48,647 nt of DNA from Smittium culicis. Its lineage: Eukaryota; Kickxellomycota; Harpellomycetes; Harpellales; Legeriomycetaceae. Of the stretch, positions 10,125 to 21,060 are shown in pieces (within the stretch, counting starts at the first letter, position 1; every line of letters starts with the position of its first letter). The stretch lies in contig LSSN01001090.1 in NCBI GenBank assembly GCA_001970855.1, positions 1-48,647 on the forward strand, in the 5' to 3' direction. The translations under genes and the position numbers were made by a program. Below the pieces are notes generated by a model. That model saw nothing but the letters and a program-made list of their open reading frames with translations. It was not told the DNA's origin and made no database searches.

Positions 10125-13100
10125 TTAAAAATGAGTTAAAGATGCAGATTTTATGAATGACGCGCCCAGCTTTTTAATTTCAGGATGGTCAGTACTGGCT
10201 ATAACATCCGCTATTAGTGTAAGTAGCATCGGATTCTGTAATATGCCATATTTTGGCGTGTTATTATATTCAATGCTTGTATTTACTAGATTTTCTTGAT
10301 TACTAGTAGGTATATTAGAGTTTGAACCTATTTTATTTGGCTTTAAATTAGGTTCATTTTGACAAAGATCCAACAATTCTATTAAACTAGTTATTGATTT
10401 AATAACCAGCCTTGCAAGCGATGGAAGGGGTAAGTATATATATTCTTTATTTGATGGATTGCATATCTTATCGCCGGTGCTTTGTAATATATCTTGATAC
10501 TCTAAGTATTTTGGGTTACTATCTGAATGTTGAGATTGTTGATTATTCTGGAAATTTTCGTTTCCGGCTTGAGAAATTTCTACATCGCTACTGTTAGTTT
10601 GATGCTTAAAAAAATTGGGACGAGTTTCTCTTGGCATAAAATTAGAATTAGATCCAGAATTCATGCCATTAGAGATACTGACTGAGATTTCTTCAACACT
10701 ACCTCTATTGTATAATGAGCTAGAATCAATCTTGTTGTTATCATAATCATAATTTTCAATCTCTCCAAAAGAGTCAAAAAATTGTTGAGACAGCTCGCGA
10801 TTAATTTCATCCACTTCAAGGGCTTTGCTATAAGACTCAAAAACCAATTTAATGACTTTAAATAGTCCAATTTCCAACCACTTACTAGTATGGTCTTCAC
10901 TTAAATGATTAGAGTTTTCTCCTTCAGGATTAATTTTATTTTTGCAGAAACTAATAATAGATTTATTTCTTTTGGCTCCCATATACTTATACAAATAAAC
11001 CATAGTGTCGATTAGAGTAAACGAGCATAAATTTTCTAGCCTTACAGCAAAATCTTTTCTTTTTGAATCTACCCATGGACTCTCAGGGTAATTAACAACT
11101 TGAGATCTGCAAAAAGAGTCATTGTCAACGTTTTTATACTGAACAAGCATTTTGTTAGAAATTTCATTTCTATCTTGGTATCCTGTAGTCGACTCTGAAG
11201 AAAATTGACCACTATTTCTATTTCCACTACTGCTAGTAAGGAATCCAACTGCCTTAGAAAAGCTTTGAGCTATGAATATCAATCTAATCCATCTAAAAGA
11301 TAACTCATAATATCCGCTGTCATAAAGGCGCTCAAGTAAATTAGCTTCTGTTTCAATGCAAATGAGCCTAACAAACCTAATTATTTCCATTAAAAACTCA
11401 CTTCTCGATTTTGACTCGCATAAGAAGGTTGACCTCTTATAAACGTGCTTCAAGCTCTTTATTGATTCTTTATAATACATATCAAAATCAAATAGATTTT
11501 TTACTCCATCTCTGGTATCTTTGATTATATGCCCTTGTTGATTTGAAGCGACTGCGCTTTTTTTTTCTGAGTACTTGTTACTACGAATGCTCAGTCCCAA
11601 GCTTGAATCAATTCCTAAGTTAAAGTTGTTTAATAATTCAAGAGAATTTGTGCCCCAAAAGCATTTTGACAAAATAATAGACTCGATTGAATTTGTAAAT
11701 TGCTCTAAGAGTTCCTTTAAAGTGTAGTTACGTTTCTCTAAATTTTTGTTAGCATTGGGCTTTTTATTGCATTTCAAAGACTTATCTTCTAAATGACTAT
11801 CGAATGTACATAGGCTTTCCAATAGTATTCCATAAGATTCAATCCCACACATATAAATCTGATCATGTGTTGAGCCAATAAAGATAGAGTTCAAGCTCAA
11901 AATCGAGCTAAAGCATTTTTTACAATTCTCATCCTGGATCAAAATATCGTAATTAGACTCAAAAATCATATTCCACTTCAAAAATAATGCAATCCAAGGA
12001 TCAAATATTTTTTCTAGATTGATGAAACTTTGAGGAAGCGATATCAATCGCATAAGAACTTTTTCAAGCCCAACATTGGCGCCTAAATAGAATTCTGATA
12101 TTTCTTTTGCGGTTTTATTTTTTTTCCCATCCCCATAAATTATTTTAATCAATGACTCAATTAGTATATCAAATAGCTTCTTTCTTATAAAATCAAATGC
12201 TGTCCACATAGGGAAATTTTCCTTTTCTTTTTCATAATCATGTTCTGATTTATACTTGCATTGCAGCAAACTACTTTTGTACTCATAAGAAATATCCACT
12301 CTTTCAGGGTAGAATATAGAATCATATAAACTATCGTTCAAAATCAATAAATCAGGTAATAATGGCATCAGTCTAAATATCTCTTTTGTTACCATCATTA
12401 ACGGGAATCGAGCGCCATCAATAATATAGTCATTTGATTTGACTGCATCAGTTTCATTATTAGACCCGGTATCTTCTGACCCGCTACAAACAGAGCTTTT
12501 ATATTTAATTTCGTTTTTATTTGCTTGCTCACATATCGATTGCCATATTGAAAGCATTATTTGTGAAGCGCCAAATGATGTGTTTTCCGAGCATGATGGC
12601 GATGACGCATTAATTATTGCCAATTCTGCCTTTTTTTTCCAATCATTTTCAAAGCTTTCGTCTATTGTATTAAGCGAAAAAAGTTCTGGTTTAGAATTAT
12701 GAAATTTTGATGCCAGTTCAGCTTCAAAAATATTCTTTTGATTTAAATATTTTTTACCATCGGTATTTTCAATGTCTGAGTTCACGGAGCCAGATTCGGA
12801 GCTATGTGTATTAGTATATACTTTGGAGCTTTCAAAGCCTTTTTTTTTTAAAGCAGTAAACGAATTTAACAATCCAGGTGAAGGAAATGAATATGTTAAG
12901 GCCGTTGTTAATATGCTTGCACATTTAGTATACGAATCCAATGAGCTATCAAGTACCGAGCTTATTTCCGAAGCAAAATACATTATTTCTAGAGACAAAA
13001 ATATATTCCGGGATGCTAGTCTAGCTACTGATGAGCGACAATATGCTAAGTTGTCAGACTTCTTTTGATTACATGCTAAGTGATATTGAGAATTAAGCTC

Positions 13101-16100
13101 CTTATTATTTAAAGTTTCATTTTCTCCTGCGCTTTCTATATTTACACCAGGGACTGAAGTAAAGTTTTTATAAAAGGAATTGTATACACTACCATTTCCA
13201 TTTCCAATACCGCTGTTGTTGTTATAATTGTAATTTGAGACCATAAACAAAATGTCCTCTCCTCCGCCAATAGGATAATAATAAGGATAGTTAATAGCTA
13301 AGCTGATCAATTTCTTTAATATTTGAGAAATTATTTCAAAAATTAAACTCCATGGCAAGTCGATAATTGAGTTAAATTGAACAATAGACTCGAGCAATAT
13401 ATGCAATATTGTATATTGAACATGTAAATTGTTAGAGATTTCAGAAATATTTTTAAAAGGTAAAATCAAACATTCTATATCTGGATTAAATTTCTGTTTT
13501 ATGGTGCTTATTTTTTTCATTATGCACATCATAAAAGATCCTAACGTTTCAATTGCAAATATTTTAACGCTTTCTATCTTAGAGTTGATATCTAAAGAGT
13601 AATTAAGTTTTGAACTATTTGAGCCATTTTCAAAGCTAAATCTCTTGTCGATAGATGTACCAATGCTTGATTTTGAATTTTTGACATCATTATTTTTAAA
13701 TCCAGACAATTTTACCAAAGCTGGAGACACTAAATTCCAATATTTCTGCATCTCAAATAGGCTACTATTTTCTGAATTAATGATATTTAAAATAAAAGAA
13801 AATAATAGCCTTGTGCATATCATTTGTCTGGGTATAATCTCATTTACAAATTGATTCTGGTTCCTTGTAGTGAAATTGTTAGTAGTTAGTATATTATAAC
13901 TATATTCAGTTGCTAAATTTATATTCAAAATTTCGCTATTATTTGGCTCAAAATCTGATGAATCTAAACCATTATTTGGGATACTATAAATATCTTGAGG
14001 TTTTTTATCGATGTTGTATATTGGATGAGAATAAAAGATATTTTCAATTTCAGCGTACTCAAAAATCATACTATGGTTATATAAACTAATTACAGCTTTA
14101 TTCATTTCTTGTTTAGTAATTTTCAATGACTCATAACGACTTGCTTCGGCGTTAATATTGTTACATATACCATAAATGTAATTATGTAATATTGGCCATT
14201 GATAATTAGCGCCAGAACTCAAAAATTCTTCAATGTTCTCTATAGACTCTTGGGCATTGAATATGTCTTCGTTAGCTGAAACTGATTTAGTCTCTTTTCT
14301 TTGTGGATACTTCATTGATTCATATTGTTGATCTTGGTAAACAAATATATCCGAATCGTTTGTTTGTGGTCGGTATATAGATTTTGCTTCTATATTATTA
14401 TGAATAAATTGCTCATCCCTATTTTCACCTGTTTCAGTCGTAATAATTCTACTGGAATCTATGCTATACATACCTCTATCAATGAAATTAAACCCGAACT
14501 CTTGATTCTGAGAACTTATTCTGTTTTCAATCCTATAATCTTCTTGATTTTTTGAGATTTCGTCCAAGTAGTTTTGCCTCAATTTATCCTTATAAATATT
14601 ATTGATGCTATTTCTCAAATACTTTTCTTGGCTAAAATTCGAAAAACTTTGAGCTGATGCGTTTTGTTTTGTTTTTTTATCGGTTTCGACCCATCCATCA
14701 TAGTTTTTATTCAAGTACTTCATGTTGCCGCTTTTGCTATTAAATATAATATTATACTGTCTAAAGTAAAACAATGAGATTGTATCAAGTACTATTGACC
14801 ATTTCTCTGATGACAAATAATCTAAATTATCTCTACAAACTCTTAGCAAAGATTGAAGCGATAGCTGTGACTTCCAGTCATCTTCTTTGGAGGCTCTAGT
14901 TATACCAATCATTTGAATAACAGTATTTAGTAATGCATCTAATCCTACTAGCAAATTTTCCCTACATGCAATATAAATACAATCTTGCATAATCTTCAAT
15001 GAGCTTTTTACAAGATTAATTGAAGGCAATTGTTCAGAGTTATATGATACAACCTTTTCTAGTGGTTCTATATTATTTTGAGCTCGATAAACGTTATCTT
15101 CTCTTTTTGAATTGATTCCCAAGAATTTCTCTGTTTTTGATAAGATGCTATTTTTGGAAATATTTTCAGTTGATAATCTAATTTGCATCCCTGGGTCATA
15201 GCTTTCAATTCCATAGTGTTTTTTTTTAGCTTCTTCAATTCTATCGATGTTATTTTTGGGTCTATAAATTTGTGCACCGTGATAAACTTGCGAAATTGAG
15301 GCTACAATTGATGTCCATGTATTTTTTAGGCAGCTTTTATTCAAACTAAATTTTAAATTAGTATCGTTACAATTAAACTCACTATTTATATAATCAAATT
15401 TATGCCCGTCCAGGTATAAGATGTTTCTACTAGAGCAAACTAAAAGGTCACTCAATAATTTTGTATTTTCTTTAGTTAAAAAACTATGCTTGTGAATGTT
15501 TAAAAGCTTTTCCGAAACAGAATATGGATTATGATCTATCGATTCGCTTTTTTGAACTTCAATAACTATATCTTTAATGTCAAAAGGATCGCTGGAAACA
15601 AAAAACAATCCATTAGCTATTGAAACTATCTTATCAAGCTCTACGTCTCTTAGAATTGAATAAATAGTTGAAAGTGCTATTATGTTGTAGCTATGGTTAT
15701 AAAAACTCTGAAATTTGATTCCTTTATTTGAAACTGTGCTAAATTTAGCGGAAAGAGATATTAATATTCTATCAACATCTGTTATACACGAATGGCAGCT
15801 AATTTTCCCCATGTAATAACAAACAGCATCAAAAAAACTTATATTTTCAAAATTTTCGCCAGATATCTGTTCAATAAGCTCATCGATATACTTTGATGAA
15901 TCGGATATAATATTCTTAGGGTCGCACCTAAGTCTATAGTATGAATTATTAGTTAAATCTAAATCCCCAGAATTTTTTTCATGCTGGCTTTGTAAAGAAC
16001 TAATTGGTGTATGATTTTCTGCTTGAATAGTTCCTGAATCATTTAGCTCTCTATTCATTTCTACGGGGCTAAAATTGCTTTTTTCATCATAATAAATAGC

Positions 16101-18941
16101 TGAATAACTTGAATCATTTAAATTAGTTTCAATTATCGACCTTGAATAAGAAAAAATCCTAGAAAGTGCAGAAAGTGCTTTTAAACTTATATTCCTCTGA
16201 TATTCAGAGCTGCTAAAATCTTCATACGAGGCGCTTCCTATATTTAGAGCCAGAGTTTTTGCGACGTTTTTAGCATACATCAGATTATCAGACAAAAAAG
16301 AGTTGGATTTCTGAAAATCTAAAAATTGTAGCTCTTTTCTTTCTTTGTTTATAAGCTGGTATGAAGAAAATGAATTTGAACCATTTTTTATTTGATTACA
16401 CAGCGACTCAACAATATTTACAAATGCGAATTTTACACTTTCGCCGCTTGAATCTATAACAGGCGGATAAAACAAAGTGTGGAAAATATAATTTTGAGTT
16501 ATAACATTGCATATCTGTTCAAGTACATATAACTGACAGTTTTTCACGTTCGAATTGTATGAGCTTTTTTCAGCCTGAATCAATTCATCATTATTTAGAT
16601 CGCTTTCAGAGTTTCCAGACCTTTGATTGTAGTAGTTGGTATTATTAGATTCTTTATTGGATATCGAGCTGATTGGACTAGCATTGAATGCACTCTTTAG
16701 TATAGAAAGTGAAGATTTTTTTAAATTAAAAAATGATAATTTAGCGCTTTTGTTTGCAATTTCATCTGAATTATTTTTCATTATCAGCTTAACTTTTGCT
16801 GTTATTTTTGGTAGATATACAAGCTCAAATATATTATATAACGCTATAGGCCCAATATTATAAACCTTACACAGAGTGCTAAAAAGTTCGTTAACTTTAG
16901 TAAAAATGCTAGGAAATACGCATGATCCATACCCAGCAATTATTCCTGGTATAAAATTTAAGACGCTTGAAGATATATAGGTCGAAAGATCTAATATGAA
17001 TTTTTCTTCATTAAAGATTTTGTTTTTTGAATTCTCGAATTTTGAATTTTTTTCTCTCGAATCTTGCGTATCATCTACTCCTCTATCTTTGATTAGATTT
17101 AGATTAGCTATTACTTTTCTAGGAACACTTTCAAATTTATTTTCAGAGAGATTAAAACTACCAATAAATGTGTTTAGAAGCTTTAGGGGGATGGTATACT
17201 CAGATTCGAGGCAAGAATCGGAAAAGTAGAACTCAGTGCTAATTTTGAATTTCTCAATATTGATAACAAACGAGTTAAGTAGAGTATTTCCTGATAACAT
17301 TGAGTAGATAGTTTCTTTTGAATGAGGTATTCCTAAATCAAGTAGTGGTTTGTAACTCCAGCAAAGTAATTGCAAAAAAATGCAGTTAGCATTCTGTAAT
17401 TCTGTAATGTAGTTTACACTGTGATAATCTGTCGAGCAGCCTTTAGGAATATCATTCTTACTCGCATCGGCAATATCTGAACTAGGCGGAGCTATTTTGC
17501 TTTGTATTTCTTCTAAGGCAACGTTATTTTTAGTTGGATCAATTTCCAATTGATTGCTCAGATGTCTTTGAGTGTCAATTAAACCCGAGTAATAAAGTAA
17601 AAGCGACACTAAACTTTTTTCAGCTATCTCACGCACCCTAAAAGACTCCGAATGCACCATCATGCTCCCAAGTAACTGAACAGCCGATATTAATGATATC
17701 TGAGAAAAAAAGTTGGTTCTGCTTAATTTTTTTAAATCGTTTTTAAAAATAAAAGCTTTTTCAACTGTGCCATTAATTGAAATGTTTCTTGGGCCTTCAA
17801 GGGGTATTTTTTCTACTTTTTCATTATTTGAAATATCGAACTTTGATACACAGTAAAATATAAGTTTGGCTATTTGCATCTGCAGCCTTTCTGGGGTTTT
17901 CGAGCTGTTGTACAACATGGATATTGACTCGAATATAACATCTATCCATAACTTATTTTCGCTTCTAAACAAAAAAGAACATTGCCTTTGGTCTAGCACA
18001 CTACTTTCTTCACATCTTTTTGACGTCAAAAAACTTGTGTAAATGTTTTGAGTTAATTTATATATTTGCTGTATTTTTTGTGCACATATTTTTTTCTCAA
18101 TCCCAATTCTTGGCAGATTGAAGTTTGTTTTTTGGTTCTTTTGATATACATTACTTTGGGCTCGGTCTAATATATAGCTAAAAACGGAATCGTCTTGTAT
18201 ACTGTTAGATTGTGATGAATTTACGTTAATTTCGATGTTTTTGGTTTGGTCAAATTTGTTATTTAAATCAAAGAATACTTTTCCATCGAAGAATATATCA
18301 TTTTTTATCTTTGGATGTACTTTTGAAAAGAAAAATTTGTTAACTAGTCGAGAGTCTAAAAATTGCTGGAATATTATGAGAGTAACGATTATAATATTTG
18401 GCGAGTGCAGTGACGAACAACAATAAGTTAGTAACAGTGACAAGTCCCTAGAGTATATTGGATCATAGTCGTCGATGTCATTTTTACTATCGCTAGATTT
18501 ATTTAAAATACTTTCGGGTATATTTACTGTTACAGAGTTGGGGTTTGTTTCTAAACTATTTATATTATCTATTTCGGTTGTAGTATTGATTTTTTTCTCA
18601 TTGATATCTGTTCCTTGGGAATTGACGTTATTACTTTTTCCTTTCTTTTTTTTATTCTTACTCTTCTTTTTTCCAGATTTGGAGTTAGGTGAGCTATTAA
18701 GAATTTCTTTATCAGTTTGAGATGGTTTATTTTTCTCGTTAGTGATAGTTTGATCTTCATTTTCTATAGGAACTATGATTGAAGTTTCTTTACTTTGGTT
18801 TGAATGTGCTGATTGCAACAATGATATATAATGCTGGCATTTAACTGCTATTTTTGGCTGGTTTTGGAATTCTGCTTCTTGGCGTAGCAAATCAATCCCA
18901 TCTTTTATTACTTTGTATGCAGCCAAATCGATAAGTGACAT
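10125..18941 (-). CDS. MON2: Very large Mon2-like Golgi/endosome scaffold protein
   Basis: An intronless frame of 2,938 residues. A DCB-like N-terminal segment (about 160-440, including QMQIAKLIFYCVS) and a HUS-like segment (about 515-850, including CIFLQLLCWSYKPLLDLG) place it among large Arf-GEF relatives. Later helical blocks follow the Mon2 order: about 1327-1394 (SEKWSIVLDTISLF), about 1835-1875 (LPWSLIFEIISQ) and a segment ending IMLSIWQSICEQ. No Sec7 catalytic motif is visible, as expected for Mon2, which works with Dopey and a Neo1-type flippase on Golgi/endosome membranes. Known Mon2 proteins are roughly 1,600-1,750 residues; the excess here is Asn/Ser-rich low-complexity sequence plus a basic Lys-rich patch near residue 95. 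A Sec7/BIG relative that lost its catalytic domain is the alternative. Confidence 0.78.
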   Translation of the reverse strand: MSLIDLAAYKVIKDGIDLLRQEAEFQNQPKIAVKCQHYISLLQSAHSNQSKETSIIVPIENEDQTITNEKNKPSQTDKEILNSSPNSKSGKKKSKNKKKKGKSNNVNSQGTDINEKKINTTTEIDNINSLETNPNSVTVNIPESILNKSSDSKNDIDDYDPIYSRDLSLLLTYCCSSLHSPNIIIVTLIIFQQFLDSRLVNKFFFSKVHPKIKNDIFFDGKVFFDLNNKFDQTKNIEINVNSSQSNSIQDDSVFSYILDRAQSNVYQKNQKTNFNLPRIGIEKKICAQKIQQIYKLTQNIYTSFLTSKRCEESSVLDQRQCSFLFRSENKLWIDVIFESISMLYNSSKTPERLQMQIAKLIFYCVSKFDISNNEKVEKIPLEGPRNISINGTVEKAFIFKNDLKKLSRTNFFSQISLISAVQLLGSMMVHSESFRVREIAEKSLVSLLLYYSGLIDTQRHLSNQLEIDPTKNNVALEEIQSKIAPPSSDIADASKNDIPKGCSTDYHSVNYITELQNANCIFLQLLCWSYKPLLDLGIPHSKETIYSMLSGNTLLNSFVINIEKFKISTEFYFSDSCLESEYTIPLKLLNTFIGSFNLSENKFESVPRKVIANLNLIKDRGVDDTQDSREKNSKFENSKNKIFNEEKFILDLSTYISSSVLNFIPGIIAGYGSCVFPSIFTKVNELFSTLCKVYNIGPIALYNIFELVYLPKITAKVKLIMKNNSDEIANKSAKLSFFNLKKSSLSILKSAFNASPISSISNKESNNTNYYNQRSGNSESDLNNDELIQAEKSSYNSNVKNCQLYVLEQICNVITQNYIFHTLFYPPVIDSSGESVKFAFVNIVESLCNQIKNGSNSFSSYQLINKERKELQFLDFQKSNSFLSDNLMYAKNVAKTLALNIGSASYEDFSSSEYQRNISLKALSALSRIFSYSRSIIETNLNDSSYSAIYYDEKSNFSPVEMNRELNDSGTIQAENHTPISSLQSQHEKNSGDLDLTNNSYYRLRCDPKNIISDSSKYIDELIEQISGENFENISFFDAVCYYMGKISCHSCITDVDRILISLSAKFSTVSNKGIKFQSFYNHSYNIIALSTIYSILRDVELDKIVSIANGLFFVSSDPFDIKDIVIEVQKSESIDHNPYSVSEKLLNIHKHSFLTKENTKLLSDLLVCSSRNILYLDGHKFDYINSEFNCNDTNLKFSLNKSCLKNTWTSIVASISQVYHGAQIYRPKNNIDRIEEAKKKHYGIESYDPGMQIRLSTENISKNSILSKTEKFLGINSKREDNVYRAQNNIEPLEKVVSYNSEQLPSINLVKSSLKIMQDCIYIACRENLLVGLDALLNTVIQMIGITRASKEDDWKSQLSLQSLLRVCRDNLDYLSSEKWSIVLDTISLFYFRQYNIIFNSKSGNMKYLNKNYDGWVETDKKTKQNASAQSFSNFSQEKYLRNSINNIYKDKLRQNYLDEISKNQEDYRIENRISSQNQEFGFNFIDRGMYSIDSSRIITTETGENRDEQFIHNNIEAKSIYRPQTNDSDIFVYQDQQYESMKYPQRKETKSVSANEDIFNAQESIENIEEFLSSGANYQWPILHNYIYGICNNINAEASRYESLKITKQEMNKAVISLYNHSMIFEYAEIENIFYSHPIYNIDKKPQDIYSIPNNGLDSSDFEPNNSEILNINLATEYSYNILTTNNFTTRNQNQFVNEIIPRQMICTRLLFSFILNIINSENSSLFEMQKYWNLVSPALVKLSGFKNNDVKNSKSSIGTSIDKRFSFENGSNSSKLNYSLDINSKIESVKIFAIETLGSFMMCIMKKISTIKQKFNPDIECLILPFKNISEISNNLHVQYTILHILLESIVQFNSIIDLPWSLIFEIISQILKKLISLAINYPYYYPIGGGEDILFMVSNYNYNNNSGIGNGNGSVYNSFYKNFTSVPGVNIESAGENETLNNKELNSQYHLACNQKKSDNLAYCRSSVARLASRNIFLSLEIMYFASEISSVLDSSLDSYTKCASILTTALTYSFPSPGLLNSFTALKKKGFESSKVYTNTHSSESGSVNSDIENTDGKKYLNQKNIFEAELASKFHNSKPELFSLNTIDESFENDWKKKAELAIINASSPSCSENTSFGASQIMLSIWQSICEQANKNEIKYKSSVCSGSEDTGSNNETDAVKSNDYIIDGARFPLMMVTKEIFRLMPLLPDLLILNDSLYDSIFYPERVDISYEYKSSLLQCKYKSEHDYEKEKENFPMWTAFDFIRKKLFDILIESLIKIIYGDGKKNKTAKEISEFYLGANVGLEKVLMRLISLPQSFINLEKIFDPWIALFLKWNMIFESNYDILIQDENCKKCFSSILSLNSIFIGSTHDQIYMCGIESYGILLESLCTFDSHLEDKSLKCNKKPNANKNLEKRNYTLKELLEQFTNSIESIILSKCFWGTNSLELLNNFNLGIDSSLGLSIRSNKYSEKKSAVASNQQGHIIKDTRDGVKNLFDFDMYYKESIKSLKHVYKRSTFLCESKSRSEFLMEIIRFVRLICIETEANLLERLYDSGYYELSFRWIRLIFIAQSFSKAVGFLTSSSGNRNSGQFSSESTTGYQDRNEISNKMLVQYKNVDNDSFCRSQVVNYPESPWVDSKRKDFAVRLENLCSFTLIDTMVYLYKYMGAKRNKSIISFCKNKINPEGENSNHLSEDHTSKWLEIGLFKVIKLVFESYSKALEVDEINRELSQQFFDSFGEIENYDYDNNKIDSSSLYNRGSVEEISVSISNGMNSGSNSNFMPRETRPNFFKHQTNSSDVEISQAGNENFQNNQQSQHSDSNPKYLEYQDILQSTGDKICNPSNKEYIYLPLPSLARLVIKSITSLIELLDLCQNEPNLKPNKIGSNSNIPTSNQENLVNTSIEYNNTPKYGILQNPMLLTLIADVIASTDHPEIKKLGASFIKSASLTHF

Positions 18942-20269
18942 TATTTTATTTTTAAGTTACTAGTAATTAATGTAACATATATATTTTATTTTAAAAAAGA
19001 AGGAAAATAAAAATATTCACTAAAAATATAGTTTAATTTAATAGTGCAAATACTAAAAAATTTTTAAGGGATAAATGTGTGTTATTTTTTTTTACAATTA
19101 GATGTGCTGACTATTGTTATTTAAACTAGTTCTGAGTGTAATGTAAAAATAGGCTAGGATAGTATAAAAGAAAGAAAAATAAATAAATAGCCAAACCTAA
19201 TGGTTTCAATTGTTCAATAATCTAAATAAAAAACCAAGTTTTTACTAAAATTTCTCCAGAATAAAAAAAAGAATTGAAACTACAATAAAACGTATGCTAT
19301 TAAACCAGAGCGATAAAATTTAACATCTCAGTATAAAACACTTGATCTAGTAATAGATATACTTAATTACCTTTCGCTATCATGAATAAAATTTTTTTTA
19401 GCTATATATTTAAAAAAAATAAAAAGATTGCGTAAACATAAATCCATAGTTGCATACTGATTTTATATTCACAATGATTTAAGCTGTCTTACAATAATGC
19501 AATGAAAATTTTTTGTTATGTTTTACATTAACCCAAAAAAAATAAATGTTTTGAACGTGTTTCAAATCGTTCCATTAACAAGTAGTAAATATTTTGATGG
19601 AAGAAGTTTATGAATTAAAGTAATTCAATACAGTTGGTAATTTTTTAATATTTTTGTTTTTATTACTATAACCATTATTAATCATTCTAATAATAAAAGT
19701 CTATCTGAGTCGGATCCCTTCACGACACAAGTTTTTTAAAACCTTTTTTTAATAAAAGCTACAAATAGCCATAAAAATAGTGCATTTACTAACCAATTAA
19801 ATATAGCCTTGATTTATTTATTAGAAACATAAATCATAATTCAACCTAGCGGCTGTATATATCTATCGGCTAGTATGACTAGGTATATAAAACAAAGAGT
19901 TCAAAAATAAGCTCTTGTTATATTTTAAAAAAAAACATCATCAAGCAGCCTATAAATTCTTAAATAGCTAGCGTGCTTGAATTCTAGAATGAAAATTTTC
20001 GTTAATTATTAATTGTTAGACTCACTAACAATTAATTTCAATATAAAATAATCGCCTATATGCTCCCCACTTTTTAAGATTATAGAAAAGGTTATTCTTG
20101 GAAAATACCTATTTATAACACCTAAAAAAGAATGTTTAGACAAAGCACTTGAGAATTCTATAGATATACTTCATATATGCTGAAATTAAAAAAATGAATT
20201 GATCTTTTCCTTTAATTAGACAAGAGTTGTTGTAGGTGGTGGAAAATTAAGCTAATGAAAAATATAGTC
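18942..20269. other. Intergenic, one hairpin
   Basis: AT-rich region upstream of the Mon2-like gene. No coding run was seen; the only structure noted is the perfect inverted repeat at 20008-20036. Confidence 0.6.
20008..20036. repeat. Perfect 12-bp inverted repeat with 5-nt loop
   Basis: ATTAATTGTTAG at 20008-20019 is followed by ACTCA and the exact reverse complement at 20025-20036. It could form a hairpin, though the AT-rich arms make chance possible. Confidence 0.7.
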
Positions 20270-20277
20270 AACTAATT

Positions 20278-20442
20278 ATTATTATTATTTTCTTAGTAAG
20301 TTTATTATACATAATTTAAAGGTGTATAAAAATCTATTAAAAAATATTTAAAAAGCTAAAAAAAATATCTCAAAAATAATTTTTCAACCGACCCCTCTCA
20401 GTCGCTCTACCAGCTCCATACCCACTGGGCATTGGTTGAAGG
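20278..20442 (-). mobile_element. Short LINE-tail retroelement, copy A
   Basis: Reading on the minus strand, the element starts CCTTCAACCAATGCCCAGT, passes a GC-rich box (AGCTGGTAGAGCGACTGAG) and ends in an A-rich tail with AAT repeats. The 8-bp sequence AACTAATT flanks it at 20270-20277 and 20443-20450, a plausible target-site duplication. It matches the 3' tail of the LINE fragment at about 6383-6535. Confidence 0.75.
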
Positions 20443-20872
20443 AACTAATTGTTTTTACAAAAAAAATATAAGAGCTAGTATTCAGCATCTACAAGTATTA
20501 AATTTCTGATACAATTTGTCTTTATACCTTCAAGTACAATAGATAGCTTTTTATAATTTTAAATGAAATCGAAAAACTCTAAAAAAAAAATTTTTTTTTG
20601 GGGTATTAAGATTCATTCGCTTAATGAAACTAAAATCAATTAAATAATTTCCTTAAAAACTTGCTAGAAATTATATAATATTGAATCTTTAATGTGAGCT
20701 ATGCTTTTAAAGGAATAATAAAATACATGGAAATTCGGTTTATAAAAAAAATTCATTAATATAAAAATCAATTCGTTTTTTAAATTATTAAAATCGTGAT
20801 ATTGTTTAAAAAATTTTTCTATTCTTATAAAATGATAACTGAATTTTCTCATTCTATAACTGAACTTGTGAT

Positions 20873-21045
20873 TTTTTTTTTTTTTTTTTTGGTCTCAGAG
20901 AGTTTATTAAACAAATTTTTAAAGTATACAAAAAACTATAAAAAAATATTTAAAAAGTTAAAAAATAATATTTAAAAAATAATTTTTCAACCGACCCCCC
21001 TCCGCCGCTCTAGCAGCTCCATACCCACTGGGCATTGGTTCAAGG
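20873..21045 (-). mobile_element. Short LINE-tail retroelement, copy B, with 15-bp target duplication
   Basis: On the minus strand the element starts CCTTGAACCAATGCCCAGT and ends GTTTAATAAACTCTCTGAG, then a poly(A) tail (poly-T at 20873-20890 on the plus strand). The 15-bp sequence AACTGAACTTGTGAT is present exactly on both sides (20858-20872 and 21046-21060). Poly(A) plus a perfect duplication is the signature of target-primed reverse transcription. It has no coding capacity. Confidence 0.88.
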
Positions 21046-21060
21046 AACTGAACTTGTGAT

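Noticed and set aside
15765..15905. A possible degenerate Sec7 catalytic domain in the Mon2-like protein
   Set aside because: The block FFDAVCYYMG...DVDRILISLSAKF faintly resembles the Sec7 helix pair, but the FNxxPKxGI and GEAQKIDR motifs with the glutamic finger are absent, and the downstream block order fits Mon2, which has no Sec7 domain.
20664..20852. Minus-strand 62-codon frame
   Set aside because: Composition is that of the surrounding AT-rich DNA (Phe/Asn/Ile/Lys), no family features; probably chance.
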